Part shown: piece after piece, positions 43,974-53,465 of the stretch
Layout of the letters: every line of letters begins with the position of its first letter
Numbering within the stretch: position 1 is the stretch's first letter
Origin: Burkholderia sp. WSM2230
GTDB taxonomy: Bacteria > Pseudomonadota > Gammaproteobacteria > Burkholderiales > Burkholderiaceae
NCBI RefSeq assembly: GCF_000472445.1
Contig: NZ_AXAJ01000001.1
Coordinates: 372,643 to 436,642 of the forward strand
Direction: 5' to 3'
Length of the DNA stretch: 64,000 nucleotides
Translations under genes and position numbers: made by a program
The notes under the pieces: generated by a model
Told to the model about the DNA's origin: nothing
The model's input: the letters and a program-made list of their open reading frames with translations, nothing else
Database searches by the model: none

Positions 43974-44921
43974 TCATGCGGTGCCGGCCTGTGCGGACAG
44001 AAAGCGGCACACTTCGGCGTGCATGGCTTGCACGCCGGGGCTCGAATCGATTGCGCGCCAGCAGCCATGCACGAGTCCCGCGCCGATCCACAGCCGCGCC
44101 TGTCCGCCGGCCGCCTGCATGCGTTCGACGAACACGCGGGCGTCGTCCCGGAGCGGGTCATGTTTGGCGCCGATTGCGAGCGTGGGCGGCAGCCTGTCGT
44201 AACGCTCGGCGTCGAGCGGCACGGTCCAGTCCGCACGCGGCGCGGTTTCGCCCCAGTACATGCCGCGAAACGCGTGGACGTCGGTGAGCGTCAGCAAGGG
44301 CGCGTGCGCTTCGGTATCGCGTGCGGGCGGCTGTGGGTCCGTGCCGAGCATCGGATAGATCAGCGCAACGCCGCCTATGCCGTCGATGCCTTCGTCGCGC
44401 AAACGCATCGCCACGCTGGCCGCGAGCGTCGCGCCCGCGCTGTCTCCGGCGAGTTGTAGCGTGCTGCCGGCGGGCAGGTCGAAGGGCAGCCGGCCTTGCA
44501 AGGCGGCGCGTGTGACTTCCAGGCAATCGTCGTGCGCGGCGGGCGCGCGATGTTCGGGCGCGAGCCGATAGTCGACGGCGATCACCTCGAGGCCGGTATC
44601 GCCGGCAATGCGCGCTGTAATCAACTGATGGCTGTCCAGCGATCCAAGCACGAAGCCGCCGCCATGAAAATACAGCACGATGCCGCGCGGCATGCCGTCC
44701 GCTTTGGCGCGGTTGCGATAAAGGCGCAACGCAATCGAATGGCCAGCGGCGGCCTGAAATTGCGCATCTTCCGTGACGATTTGCGGTGGCAACGGCGGAG
44801 TGAGCGCCGCTGCATAGCGATCGTAAATGTCGCGCTGCTCGCGCGGCGTCAAAGAGGTGCTATGTCCTGGATAGATCGCAGCGGCGCGCGCAATGAACGC
44901 CGCCATTTGCGGTTCAAGCAT
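43974..44921 (-). CDS. hocS: Alpha/beta hydrolase, short-chain acylcarnitine hydrolase HocS-like
   Basis: 315 residues of the hormone-sensitive-lipase family. The oxyanion motif is HGGGFVLGSLDSH (HGGG at 86-89), the nucleophile is S161 in GDSAGATLAASV, and the acid and histidine are in GAKHDPLRDDA and GLVHGCWRA. In Pseudomonas aeruginosa the last gene of the caiX-cdhCAB-hocS operon hydrolyses short-chain acylcarnitines to carnitine. The same order here, with an 8-base overlap of this gene with cdhB, supports that role. It is the last gene of the operon. Confidence 0.85.
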   Translation of the reverse strand: MLEPQMAAFIARAAAIYPGHSTSLTPREQRDIYDRYAAALTPPLPPQIVTEDAQFQAAAGHSIALRLYRNRAKADGMPRGIVLYFHGGGFVLGSLDSHQLITARIAGDTGLEVIAVDYRLAPEHRAPAAHDDCLEVTRAALQGRLPFDLPAGSTLQLAGDSAGATLAASVAMRLRDEGIDGIGGVALIYPMLGTDPQPPARDTEAHAPLLTLTDVHAFRGMYWGETAPRADWTVPLDAERYDRLPPTLAIGAKHDPLRDDARVFVERMQAAGGQARLWIGAGLVHGCWRAIDSSPGVQAMHAEVCRFLSAQAGTA

Positions 44922-45423
44922 GTTGGCTCCGGCCGCGTTGCGCCGCTTTCGGCAGACCGATCATCCGGCCCGCGTATGCGGCGGCCGGCAGAGCGGCCTG
45001 CGCGTCGGCCAGTTCCTTGACGCGCGCGGCGACGTCTGCATCGAACGCGACGGAGCGCGGCCCGCTGGTGTCGACGTGCAGCAGCATCTGCTCGCCGGCA
45101 GCCACCGGTGTCTCGTCCTCGTCAGCGAACATCTCCAGGTACAGATGCAGGCGCTTCGTGTCATGTGCGAGCACGCGCATATCTACTCGCACGCGCGTGC
45201 CCTGCTTGATCTCATGCAGATAGCTGATGTGCGCTTCGAGCGTGTAGATCGAGCGGCCACGTTCCTTGCGCACGGCGTCGGGCAAACCGATGATATCGAT
45301 CAGTTCGTCGGTCGCGAAGCTGAAGATCAGCATATAGAACGCGTCGCGCAAATGGCCGTTGTAGTCGACCCATTCCGCGCGCACCGTGTCGCGATAGCAG
45401 GGCAGGGAAGCGGTTTGGGGCAT
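44914..45423 (-). CDS. cdhB: Betainyl-CoA thioesterase CdhB
   Basis: 169 residues from the ATG at 45423, which has AGGAG ten bases upstream; an extension to 45663 overlaps cdhA and is rejected. A 4HBT hotdog fold shows VRAEWVDYNGHLRDAFYMLI, where D-x-N-G-H is the catalytic segment, then LEAHISYLHEIKQGTRVRVD. CdhB hydrolyses betainyl-CoA to glycine betaine and CoA in carnitine breakdown. Its stop codon overlaps hocS. Confidence 0.9.
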   Translation of the reverse strand: MPQTASLPCYRDTVRAEWVDYNGHLRDAFYMLIFSFATDELIDIIGLPDAVRKERGRSIYTLEAHISYLHEIKQGTRVRVDMRVLAHDTKRLHLYLEMFADEDETPVAAGEQMLLHVDTSGPRSVAFDADVAARVKELADAQAALPAAAYAGRMIGLPKAAQRGRSQHA

Positions 45424-45526
45424 GGTGCGAGGTCTCCTGGTTCGTGTGCGGCGCGTGATCGGGTGGTGCGCCGCGCCCGCTGCGCCCGCTGCGGGGCGCG
45501 GCTGCGCTGGCTCTGAGCCTTCGCGT

Positions 45527-46492
45527 TCAATCCGCGGGCTGCAGTCCATGCCGCGCCTTGGCTTCGCCGATGGCCGCGAGCACGCTCGTGATGCAATCGT
45601 CGCGATAGCGCTCCAGCGCTTTGATCGAGCGCGGGCCGACCTGTTCGGCGGTGCCGTCGACAACGCGGTCGATCAGCTCATCCGTCAGCTTCGGCGCTAC
45701 CAGTTTAGTCCACGGCAACTCCAGCGCGGGGCCGAATTGCTGCATGAAATGGCGCATGCCGGCCTCGCCGCCGGCGAGCGTGTAGGTGAGGAAAGTGCCC
45801 ATGAACGACCAGCGGATGCCCGCGCCGAAGCGGATTGCGTCGTCGATCTCGCCGGTGGTCGCCACACCTTCGTTGACCAGATGCAGCGCCTCGCGCCACA
45901 GCGCTTCAAGCAGCCGGTCCGCGATAAAGCCTGGCACTTCCTTGCGCACTCGCAGCGGGCGCATGGAAAGCGAGCGATAAACATGCAGCGCGGCGTCGAT
46001 GGTTTCTGCCGCCGTGCGCTCGCCGCCGAGCACTTCGACGAGCGGCAGCAGATAAACCGGATTGAACGGATGCCCGACGATGCAACGCTGCGGATTCACC
46101 GCCCGCGCATAGAAGTCGCTCGGCAACAGGCCCGAAGTCGACGAAGCGATGATCGCGTCCGGCTTCGCAGCGCGGCTGATCTGCTCGTGCAACGCGAGCT
46201 TCAACTCTTCGCGCTCGGGCGCGCTTTCCTGAATGAAGTCGGCTTGCGCGACGCAGGCTTCGATCGTGTCGACGAAGCGCAGCCTTTCTTGCGACGCGCC
46301 TTGCGCGAGGCCGACGCGCTCGAGCGCAGGCCATGCATTCGCCACGTTCTCGCGCAACTGCTTTTCCGCGCCGGGCGCCGGGTCCCACGCGATCACATCG
46401 AGGCCGTGAGCGAGCGCGCGCGCCACCCAGCCGCTGCCGATCACGCCCGCGCCGATTGCGGCAAATGTTTTGATATCGACGATCACTGCCAT
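45527..46492 (-). CDS. cdhA: L-carnitine dehydrogenase CdhA
   Basis: 321 residues of the 3-hydroxyacyl-CoA dehydrogenase family, acting on a free acid. NAD binds at [20 protein letters not shown] (GxGxxG at 14-19). The catalytic histidine region is [20 protein letters not shown] and the C-terminal domain has [20 protein letters not shown]. It oxidises L-carnitine to 3-dehydrocarnitine with NAD+. Its neighbours are CdhC and CdhB, which fits the complete pathway. Confidence 0.93.
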   Translation of the reverse strand: MAVIVDIKTFAAIGAGVIGSGWVARALAHGLDVIAWDPAPGAEKQLRENVANAWPALERVGLAQGASQERLRFVDTIEACVAQADFIQESAPEREELKLALHEQISRAAKPDAIIASSTSGLLPSDFYARAVNPQRCIVGHPFNPVYLLPLVEVLGGERTAAETIDAALHVYRSLSMRPLRVRKEVPGFIADRLLEALWREALHLVNEGVATTGEIDDAIRFGAGIRWSFMGTFLTYTLAGGEAGMRHFMQQFGPALELPWTKLVAPKLTDELIDRVVDGTAEQVGPRSIKALERYRDDCITSVLAAIGEAKARHGLQPAD

Positions 46493-46535
46493 TGCTGACG
46501 TTTCCTTGTTTGCCTATGAGTTGTTTGCAGCGTGC

Positions 46536-47465
46536 TCACGCGTACTGGCCGGCCACGCGCCGTTCGAGTTGCCGTTCGCCGCGCGCGGGCAGGCCGAGCT
46601 TGCGTCGTCCTTCGGCAGGCGTCAGCGCGCGTGCGCCGAGGCGTTCGATGATTTCCACCGCGCGCTGCACCAGCGTCCCGTTGGTTGCGTGCACACCTTT
46701 ATCGAGCCAGATGTTGTCTTCGAGTCCGACGCGCACGTGCCCGCCGAGCAGCATGGCCTGCGCGACCATCGGCATCTGCATGCGGCCGATGCCGAAGCCG
46801 GCCCATTGCGCGCCGGCGGGCAGGTTGTCCGCCATCGCTTTCATCGTCGTGGTATCGGCGGGCGCGCCCCACGGAATGCCGAGGCACAGCTGGAACAGCG
46901 GCGGCGCGTCGAGCAGCCCTTCCTTGAGCAACTGCTTGGCGAACCACAAGTGACCCGTATCGAATATCTCCAGTTCGGGCTTCACGCCCAGTTCCTGAAT
47001 TCGCGCCGCGCCCGCGCGCAGCTGAGCAGGCGTCGACACGTAGATGTAGTCGCCGTCGCCGAAATTGAGCGTGCCGCAATCGAGCGTGCAGATTTCGGGC
47101 AGCAGTTCCTCGACGTGCGCAAGGCGCGTCAGGCCGCCCACCAGGTCCGTGTTTGCGCCAAAGCGCATGGGATCTTCGCCGGGGCCGATTTCCAGATCGC
47201 CGCCCATGCCCGCGGTCAGATTGATGATGACGTCCGTGCCCGACGAGCGGATTCTGTCGACCACCTCGCGATACAGCTGCGGATCGCGGCTGCCGCGCCC
47301 GGTCTTCGGGTCGCGCACATGGCAATGCGCGACTGTGGCGCCGGCCTTCGCCGCTTCGATGGCGGCGTCTGCGATCTGCTTCGGCGTGACGGGAATGGCT
47401 GGGTGCTTGCCGACGGTATCGCCGGCGCCAGTGACCGCGCAGGTCACGATGACTTCATGGTTCAT
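46536..47465 (-). CDS. cdhC: 3-Dehydrocarnitine:acetyl-CoA trimethylamine transferase CdhC (BKACE family)
   Basis: 309 residues from the ATG at 47465; eleven extra codons upstream are not part of the family. A beta-keto acid cleavage enzyme (DUF849) TIM barrel with [56 protein letters not shown] and [15 protein letters not shown], including the zinc-binding histidines of HCHVRD. It condenses dehydrocarnitine with acetyl-CoA to give betainyl-CoA and acetoacetate. It lies between caiX and cdhA in the usual order. Confidence 0.93.
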   Translation of the reverse strand: MNHEVIVTCAVTGAGDTVGKHPAIPVTPKQIADAAIEAAKAGATVAHCHVRDPKTGRGSRDPQLYREVVDRIRSSGTDVIINLTAGMGGDLEIGPGEDPMRFGANTDLVGGLTRLAHVEELLPEICTLDCGTLNFGDGDYIYVSTPAQLRAGAARIQELGVKPELEIFDTGHLWFAKQLLKEGLLDAPPLFQLCLGIPWGAPADTTTMKAMADNLPAGAQWAGFGIGRMQMPMVAQAMLLGGHVRVGLEDNIWLDKGVHATNGTLVQRAVEIIERLGARALTPAEGRRKLGLPARGERQLERRVAGQYA

Positions 47466-47508
47466 GCGTGCAAATTCCTGTAGTTGTTCAGTGCGCAACT
47501 CGTGACAT

Positions 47509-48537
47509 TCAAAGCCCGAGGTAAGCCTTGACCGCGGGCAAGCCGTCCTTGCCGTCGTAGGTCTTGACGCCGGCGAGCCATGCGTCCAGTACCTGCGGGT
47601 TTTTCTTCAGATAAGCCTTGGCGGCATCGGCGGGCTTCTCCTTGTTCATTACCGACTGCATCACCACGTTTTCGAGCTGCGTGGAAAAGCGCAGGTTGCT
47701 CACTAGCTTTCCCGCGTTCGGGCAACGCGTCAGATAGTCGGGGGAGGTCAGCGTGTACACGCGCGCTTCGCCGTCGTTCGGACCGAACACGCCGTCGCTG
47801 CCGGACAGATATTTCATGTCGATCTGAATGTTCATCGGATGCGGTTCCCAGCCGAGAAACACCACCCACTTCTTGTCGCGGATCGCGCGTTCCACTGAAA
47901 CCAGCATGCCCGCTTCGCTCGATTCGATCAGCTTGAAGCCGCCGAGGCCGAACTTATTGGTGGCGATCATCTTCTGGATGGCCGCATTGGCGCTGCTGCC
48001 GGGCTCGATGCCGTAGATCTTGCCGTCGAGCTGATCGCGATGTTTGGCGATGTCGGCGAAGGTTTTGAGGCCCGCGTCATACGCATAGCTCGGTACCGCG
48101 AAGGTGGCCTTCGCGCCGGTCAGGTTCGGCGGTTGCAGCACATTGATGGATTTCGATTCGACGAACGGCGCGATCGCTTTCTCCTGCACGGGCCACCAGT
48201 AGCCGAGCGATACGTCGAGTTGTTTGCTCTTCAGGCCGGCAAACGAGATGGGCACCGAAGCGACGGTCGTCACCGGCTGATAGCCGAGCCCTTCAAAGAC
48301 GGTGGAGGCGAGTGCGGTCGTCGACGTGATGTCTGTCCAGCCGATGTCCGCGAAGCGCACGGCGCGGCAGGCGGCGGGGTCCTGCGCGAACGCGGGCAGC
48401 GCGGTGACGGCGGTGACAGCGGTGACGCATGCGGCCGCGACCCATGCGAGCCGGGCACGTTGACCACGTTGACCACGTTGGACACCTGGGCGATGCCGGA
48501 CAATTTGCGCAAGCAGCGTTTTGATACGTGACTTCAT
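47509..48537 (-). CDS. caiX: Periplasmic carnitine-binding protein CaiX (betaine/choline ABC family)
   Basis: 342 residues. An unusually long signal region (about residues 1-50) contains two simple repeats (QRGQRGQRA and VTAVTAVTA) before the AFAQDPA cleavage region. The mature part is an OpuAC-type binding protein, with [36 protein letters not shown] and [18 protein letters not shown] aromatic-box segments for quaternary amines. CaiX in Pseudomonas works with a separately encoded CbcWV transporter. It is first in the carnitine operon. Confidence 0.9.
   Translation of the reverse strand: MKSRIKTLLAQIVRHRPGVQRGQRGQRARLAWVAAACVTAVTAVTALPAFAQDPAACRAVRFADIGWTDITSTTALASTVFEGLGYQPVTTVASVPISFAGLKSKQLDVSLGYWWPVQEKAIAPFVESKSINVLQPPNLTGAKATFAVPSYAYDAGLKTFADIAKHRDQLDGKIYGIEPGSSANAAIQKMIATNKFGLGGFKLIESSEAGMLVSVERAIRDKKWVVFLGWEPHPMNIQIDMKYLSGSDGVFGPNDGEARVYTLTSPDYLTRCPNAGKLVSNLRFSTQLENVVMQSVMNKEKPADAAKAYLKKNPQVLDAWLAGVKTYDGKDGLPAVKAYLGL
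48456..48482. repeat. 9-bp tandem repeat in the caiX signal-peptide region
   Basis: CACGTTGAC repeated three times (last copy CACGTTGGA) on the plus strand. It encodes the QRGQRGQRA stretch in CaiX and is a likely slippage site. Confidence 0.85.
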
Positions 48538-48944
48538 GACCTTCCCCTATTGACGCCTATGCACGTCTGGTAGCGTTTTCGAAAGGAGCCGCTCCGATGC
48601 TCGAATGCAAAGCGCGGCCCGCCGGCAAGTGATGCATGAGGTGCTACATGAACCGATCAACCATGCGTATGGAATGGCACTAACGTTAATGCCCCATATT
48701 GCTGCCAAAGCGACCGTCAGCGACCCCTTCTTGCTTCCACGCGACAACGAGGGAAAACCAGCAGGGGCAGGCACGGCCCCCTCAGCGCGCGCGCGTTCGG
48801 GTCATTGCAACGCAGCATTCGCCTGCGGGAATTTTGGCGCGCCTTGTCCGCTTGCTGCGCGCTTGCTACGCTCGCCGGGAACCGCGCGTTCGCGTTCGCA
48901 TGCGCGGTCCACCTGGGTGCTGCTTTTTTCTGGATTCACGCGAC
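48538..48944. promoter_or_regulatory. Divergent control region between caiX and cdhR
   Basis: 407 bases with no gene. It must hold the promoters for the carnitine operon and cdhR. The clearest element is the palindrome at 48676-48693. No clean -35/-10 pair is seen. Confidence 0.5.
48676..48693. promoter_or_regulatory. Candidate CdhR operator
   Basis: GGCACTAACGTTAATGCC is an 18-bp palindrome with one mismatched pair, centred on CG, about 139 bases from the caiX start codon. AraC/GlxA-type activators usually bind such far-upstream sites. Identity with a known CdhR site is not claimed. Confidence 0.45.
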
Positions 48945-49997
48945 ATGCCTGAAGAAATATCGTTCCTCCTGCTGCCGGGCTATTCGGCGATCGGCTTCAT
49001 GTCGGCCGTCGAGCCGTTGCGTGTGGCGAACCGCTTTCGCGGCGAGCTGTATCGCTGGCGCATCTTCAGTCTGGACGGCGCGCCGGTCGCGGCCACCAAC
49101 GGCATTTCGATTAACGCCGACGCGGCAATCGGCGACCTGGACGAGGCAGGCCACGTGGGCGAAGCGGGCGAGGGCGGCACGGCAGGCGGCGCCACGACGC
49201 TCTTCGTCGTCGCAGGCTTCGAGCCGCTCGCGTGCTACACGCGCGAACTCGGCGAGCGGTTGAAGCGTCTCGCGCGCGCGGGTGCAACGCTCGGCGGCAT
49301 CGACACCGGCAGCTTCGTGCTCGCGGAAGCGGGGCTCTTCGGCAGCACGGACAATGTGACCGTGCATTGGGAGGCGCTGTCGGCGTTTCGCGAGCGTTAC
49401 CCTTCGCTGGATGCCAGTCAGGAACTCTTCGAGATCGGCGCGCGGCGCATCACCTGCGCGGGCGGCACCGCGTCGATCGACATGATGCTCGACCTGATCG
49501 GCCGCGAGCACGGCGCCGCGCTCGCGTCGGCGGTGTCGGAGCAGTTCGTGGTGAGCCGCATCCGCCAGCGTTCGGACCATCAGCGCATGGAGATTGCCGC
49601 GCGCTACGGCGTGCACAATCGCAAGCTGATTCAGGTGATCGGCGTGATGGAGCAGCACATGGAAGAGCCGCTCACGCCCGATCGGCTCGCCCAGGAAATC
49701 GGCGTCACGCGCCGGCAACTGGAACGGCTCTTCTGCGCGTCGCTGAAGGACACGCCCACGCACTTCTATCTGCAACTACGGCTTGGCCGCGCGCGCGAGC
49801 TGCTGCAACAGACCGATATGTCGATCACGTCGATTTGCGTGGCCTGCGGCTTCGAGTCGCCGTCGCACTTTTCGCGAACCTATCGCGCCCGGTTCGGCAC
49901 AAGTCCGAGAAGCGACCGGCAGCCGAGCGGCGGGTTGGTGCCGTCCAAAGCACAAATCAACGCGCGTGCAGGCGAATTAGCGCGCGCGCCGCAATAG
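48945..49997 (+). CDS. cdhR: Carnitine catabolism activator CdhR (GlxA-type AraC regulator)
   Basis: 350 residues from the ATG at 48945; an extension to 48699 has no family likeness. An N-terminal DJ-1/PfpI-like domain (about 1-200: EISFLLLPGYSAIGFMSAVE and GGIDTGSFVLAEAGLFG) senses ligand. The C-terminal AraC domain at about 220-330 has LTPDRLAQEIGVTRRQLERL and SITSICVACGFESPSHFSRT. CdhR activates the carnitine operon in Pseudomonas; the divergent placement is the same here. Confidence 0.92.
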   Translation: MPEEISFLLLPGYSAIGFMSAVEPLRVANRFRGELYRWRIFSLDGAPVAATNGISINADAAIGDLDEAGHVGEAGEGGTAGGATTLFVVAGFEPLACYTRELGERLKRLARAGATLGGIDTGSFVLAEAGLFGSTDNVTVHWEALSAFRERYPSLDASQELFEIGARRITCAGGTASIDMMLDLIGREHGAALASAVSEQFVVSRIRQRSDHQRMEIAARYGVHNRKLIQVIGVMEQHMEEPLTPDRLAQEIGVTRRQLERLFCASLKDTPTHFYLQLRLGRARELLQQTDMSITSICVACGFESPSHFSRTYRARFGTSPRSDRQPSGGLVPSKAQINARAGELARAPQ

Positions 49998-50008
49998 TGA
50001 ATTCACGA

Positions 50009-50043
50009 ATTAGGGGTTTACCCTAGGTCGGCGGCCTCCTAGA
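50009..50043 (+). promoter_or_regulatory. Promoter with overlapping palindrome for the DUF4148 gene
   Basis: TTTACC (50015-50020), 17-base spacer, TAGACT (50038-50043). The -35 is embedded in TAGGG-GTTTA-CCCTA (50009-50023), a perfect 5-bp inverted repeat that looks like an operator. About 66 bases upstream of the ATG. Confidence 0.45.
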
Positions 50044-50109
50044 CTGTGGTCATCTGCTGAAGACAAACGCCTTCAGCGCCTGACAAAACAATCTCTGGAG
50101 GTAGTTATC

Positions 50110-50433
50110 ATGAAATCGCTGATTGAAGCCGCTGTTATCGCTGCTCTTATTTCGGCACCGCTCGCGGCTTTCGCGCAGTCGAACCAGCCGCTCACGCGCG
50201 CTCAGGTTCGCGCCGAGCTGATTCAACTGGAGAAGGCCGGCTACAACCCGGTCGCCTCGAACGACTACGATTATCCGGCCAACATCCAGGCCGCTGAAGC
50301 GCGCGTCGCCGCGCAGAACGGCACGGCTCAGACGAGCGGTTACGGTTCGGCGACCAAAGGTTCGTCGCAAGTAGGCCGCCGCGCTGAGACTACGTCGAGC
50401 TCGTATTCGGCTCCGGTGTATGTTGGCCAGTAA
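50110..50433 (+). CDS. DUF4148 exported protein
   Basis: 107 residues. A signal peptide (MKSLIEAAVIAALISAPLAA, cut near AFA/QS) precedes the family core SNQPLTRAQVRAELIQLEKA and GYNPVASNDYDYPANIQAAE. The remainder is Ser/Thr/Gly-rich. This is a very common, highly expressed-looking Burkholderiaceae family of unknown function. GGAGG sits six to ten bases ahead of the ATG. Confidence 0.94.
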   Translation: MKSLIEAAVIAALISAPLAAFAQSNQPLTRAQVRAELIQLEKAGYNPVASNDYDYPANIQAAEARVAAQNGTAQTSGYGSATKGSSQVGRRAETTSSSYSAPVYVGQ

Positions 50434-50514
50434 GTGATCGCGGCGCGGCGCTGGTCGCGACGCCCTGAGCACAACAAGCGCTGTGAGCGCGATAAGCGTC
50501 ATAAGCGCAAAAGA

Positions 50515-50542
50515 AAAACGGCACGCCGAGGCGTGCCGTTTT
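50515..50542. terminator. Bidirectional terminator between DUF4148 and gabD
   Basis: Perfect 13-bp inverted repeat AAAACGGCACGCC/GGCGTGCCGTTTT. It has T tracts on each strand and serves both converging genes. Confidence 0.92.
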
Positions 50543-50547
50543 CACAT

Positions 50548-52008
50548 TCAGATTCCACCCACGCACATGTACTTGATGACGACGTAGTCGTCGATTCCAT
50601 AGTGCGAGCCTTCGCGCCCCAGGCCGGATTGCTTGACGCCGCCAAACGGCGCGACTTCGTTCGAGATCAGTCCGGTGTTGATGCCCACCATGCCGTACTC
50701 GAGCGCTTCGGCGACGCGCCATACGCGCCCGATGTCGCGGCTATAGAAGTACGACGCGAGACCGAACTCCGTGTCGTTCGCAAGCTGGATCACTTCCTCG
50801 TCCGATGAAAAGCGGAACAGCGGCGCGAGCGGGCCGAAGGTTTCGTCGCGCGCGACCTTCATGTCGGGCGTGACGTCCGCGAGCACCGTGGGCTGGAAGA
50901 AGCCGTGACCGAGCGCGTGACGCTTGCCGCCCGTGAGCACGCGCGCGCCCTTGGCTAGCGCGTCCTCGATATGCGATTCGACCTTGAGCACGGCAGCTTC
51001 GTTTATCAACGGACCTTGCGTGACGCCGGCTTCGGTGCCGCGTCCCACTTTCAGTTGTTCGACGGCGGCGCGCAGTTTTTCGGCAAACGCGTCGTAGACC
51101 TTGTCGTGCACGTAGAAGCGGTTCGTGCAAACGCAGGTCTGGCCGCTGTTGCGATACTTCGACGCAATCGCGCCGGCCACGGCGGCGTCGAGATCGGCGT
51201 CGTCGAAAACGATGAACGGCGCGTTGCCGCCCAGTTCCAGCGACACCTTCTTCACAGTCGGCGCGCACTGCGCCATCAAGAGACGCCCAACCGGCGTCGA
51301 GCCCGTGAACGACAGCTTGCGCACGATCGGGTTGCCGGTCATTTCCGCGCCGATCGCTTTCGGCTCACCAGTCACCACATTGAACACGCCGCGCGGCACG
51401 CCCGCGCGTTCGGCCAGCACGGCGAGCGCGAGCGCGGAGAGCGGCGTGGCTTCAGCCGGTTTGACGATGATCGGACAGCCCGCCGCGAGCGCCGGACCGA
51501 CCTTGCGGGTGATCATCGCAGCCGGGAAATTCCATGGCGTGATGGCCGCGCATACGCCGACCGGCTCCTTCGTCACGACAATGCGCTTGTCGCTCGCGGG
51601 CGTCGGAATCGTGTCGCCGTTCACGCGCTTGCCTTCTTCCGCAAACCATTCGAGGAACGACGCCGCGTACTGAATCTCGCCCTTCGCTTCGGCAAGCGGC
51701 TTGCCCTGCTCGGTGGTCAGGATCAGCGCGAGATCGTCGGCATTCTCCAGCATCAGGTCGTGCCACTTGCGCAGGATCGCCGCGCGTTGTTTGGCGGTGC
51801 TCGCGCGCCATGCGGGCGAGGCGGCGTTCGCTGCGCCGATGGCGCGGCGCGTTTCCGCCGTGCCCATGCGCGGCACTGTGGCAATGGGCTCGCCCGTTGC
51901 CGGGTTCACGACTTCGAAGCTCGCGCCGTCGTCCGCGCCTTGCCATTCGCCCGCGATGTACGCGGCGGTTTTCAGCAGAGCCGGGTCTTTCAGAGTCAGC
52001 GTGGTCAT
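50548..52008 (-). CDS. gabD: Succinate-semialdehyde dehydrogenase GabD
   Basis: 486 residues of the aldehyde dehydrogenase family. The catalytic cysteine is in NSGQTCVCTNRFYV and the general base glutamate is in VSLELGGNAPFIVFDD; GSTPVGRLLMAQCAP is the NAD(P) loop. SSADH is distinguished by length, CVCTNRFY and its gabT partner. It converts succinate semialdehyde, the product of GABA transamination, to succinate. It starts 12 bases after gabT ends, so they are one operon. Cofactor cannot be decided with certainty. Confidence 0.93.
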   Translation of the reverse strand: MTTLTLKDPALLKTAAYIAGEWQGADDGASFEVVNPATGEPIATVPRMGTAETRRAIGAANAASPAWRASTAKQRAAILRKWHDLMLENADDLALILTTEQGKPLAEAKGEIQYAASFLEWFAEEGKRVNGDTIPTPASDKRIVVTKEPVGVCAAITPWNFPAAMITRKVGPALAAGCPIIVKPAEATPLSALALAVLAERAGVPRGVFNVVTGEPKAIGAEMTGNPIVRKLSFTGSTPVGRLLMAQCAPTVKKVSLELGGNAPFIVFDDADLDAAVAGAIASKYRNSGQTCVCTNRFYVHDKVYDAFAEKLRAAVEQLKVGRGTEAGVTQGPLINEAAVLKVESHIEDALAKGARVLTGGKRHALGHGFFQPTVLADVTPDMKVARDETFGPLAPLFRFSSDEEVIQLANDTEFGLASYFYSRDIGRVWRVAEALEYGMVGINTGLISNEVAPFGGVKQSGLGREGSHYGIDDYVVIKYMCVGGI

Positions 52009-52020
52009 GTATCGTGTTCC

Positions 52021-53310
52021 TCAGGCGGCGACAGCAACGCTGTCCTTGATCACGTCTTCGAGAATGGCGAGCGCCTCGTCGAACACGGCGTCCTGGATCG
52101 TCAACGGGAACAGGAAGCGCACCACGTTCGAATAGACGCCGCACACGAGCAGCAGCAGGCCGCGCTCGAGCGCGCGCGCCTGCACGCGTTTCGTGAACTC
52201 GGCGTCCGGCTCTGTGCTGCCCGGCTTGCAGAACTCGACGGCCACCATGCCGCCGGGGCCGCGCACCTCGGCGATTTGCGGTGCATCTTTTTGCAGGTCG
52301 ATCAGTTTGGCTTTCACGCGGTTGCCCAGAACAGTGGCGCGCTCGCAAAGCTTTTCTTCGTCGATGATGTCGAGCACCGCGTGCGCGGCGGCCAGCGCGA
52401 GCGGATTGCCGGCATACGTGCCGCCCAGCCCGCCGGGCGCCGCGGCGTCCATCACGTCGGCGCGTCCGATCACGCCCGACAGCGGCATGCCGCCCGCGAG
52501 GCTCTTGGCGACCGTCATCAGATCGGGCACCACGTCGTAGTGATGCATCGCGAACAGTTTGCCGGTGCGGGCAAAGCCGGTTTGCACTTCGTCCGCGATC
52601 AGCAGAATGCCGTGCTCGTTGCACAGCTTGCGCAGCGCGCGCACGAACTCGGCCGGCGCGGGATAGAAGCCGCCTTCGCCCTGAACCGGTTCGAAGATGA
52701 TTGCGGCCACGCGTTTCGGGTCGATGTCGGCCTTGAAGAGGAATTCGATCGCCTTAAGCGAATCGGCAGTGGTAACGCCGTGCAGCGGATTCGGGAACGG
52801 CGCATGGAACACGTCGGACGGGAACGGGCCGAAGCCGAGCTTGTAGGGAGCGACCTTGCCGGTGAGCGCCATGCCCATCAGCGTGCGGCCGTGAAAGCCG
52901 CCGGTGAAGGCAATCACGCCCGGACGGCCAGTTGCGGCGCGCGCAATCTTGATCGCGTTTTCGACAGCCTCGGCGCCGGTCGTGAAAAAAGCGGTCTTCT
53001 TCGGATGATCGCCGGGCGCGCGCTGGTTCAGCTTTTCCGCGAGTTCCACGTAGGACGCGTAAGGCACGATCTGATACGCCGTGTGCGTGAAATGATCCAA
53101 CTGGTTGCGGATCGCCGCCACGATCTTCGGATGACGATGACCGGTATTGCACACCGCGATGCCCGCGGCGAAGTCGATAAAGCGGCGGCCTTCCACATCC
53201 CACAGCTCGGCGTTCTGGGCGCGCTCCGCATAAAAATCGCACATCACCCCTACGCCGCGCGGCGTGGCTGCGTCCTTGCGGCTCTTCAATTCTGCGTTGT
53301 TCAGGTTCAT
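52021..53310 (-). CDS. gabT: 4-Aminobutyrate aminotransferase GabT
   Basis: 429 residues of class-III aminotransferase. LIADEVQTGFARTGKLFAMH carries the PLP-ring aspartate, TVAKSLAGGMPLSGVIGRAD the PLP lysine, and FTTGAEAVENAIKIARAATG the phosphate-binding loop. GAGGAG precedes the ATG. GabT moves the amino group of GABA to 2-oxoglutarate, giving glutamate and succinate semialdehyde for GabD. No GabR regulator or GABA transporter is adjacent. Confidence 0.94.
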   Translation of the reverse strand: MNLNNAELKSRKDAATPRGVGVMCDFYAERAQNAELWDVEGRRFIDFAAGIAVCNTGHRHPKIVAAIRNQLDHFTHTAYQIVPYASYVELAEKLNQRAPGDHPKKTAFFTTGAEAVENAIKIARAATGRPGVIAFTGGFHGRTLMGMALTGKVAPYKLGFGPFPSDVFHAPFPNPLHGVTTADSLKAIEFLFKADIDPKRVAAIIFEPVQGEGGFYPAPAEFVRALRKLCNEHGILLIADEVQTGFARTGKLFAMHHYDVVPDLMTVAKSLAGGMPLSGVIGRADVMDAAAPGGLGGTYAGNPLALAAAHAVLDIIDEEKLCERATVLGNRVKAKLIDLQKDAPQIAEVRGPGGMVAVEFCKPGSTEPDAEFTKRVQARALERGLLLLVCGVYSNVVRFLFPLTIQDAVFDEALAILEDVIKDSVAVAA

Positions 53311-53465
53311 CGCGTGGCTCCTCGCTGTCGGCGGACGCCGCGCGCAAGGCGCGGCACATGCAGCGACTATAGTTAGATTTGGCTCTGAGCTTCAGAGCCA
53401 TTTCTATAAAAATGTAGGAGCCATTTGAGCGGGCGAGCGGCTCGCAAGCATGGCGAGCGCCTGCA

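Noticed and set aside
50971-53376. 801-residue plus-strand open frame
   Set aside because: It runs antisense over both gabD and gabT, whose catalytic motifs are intact.
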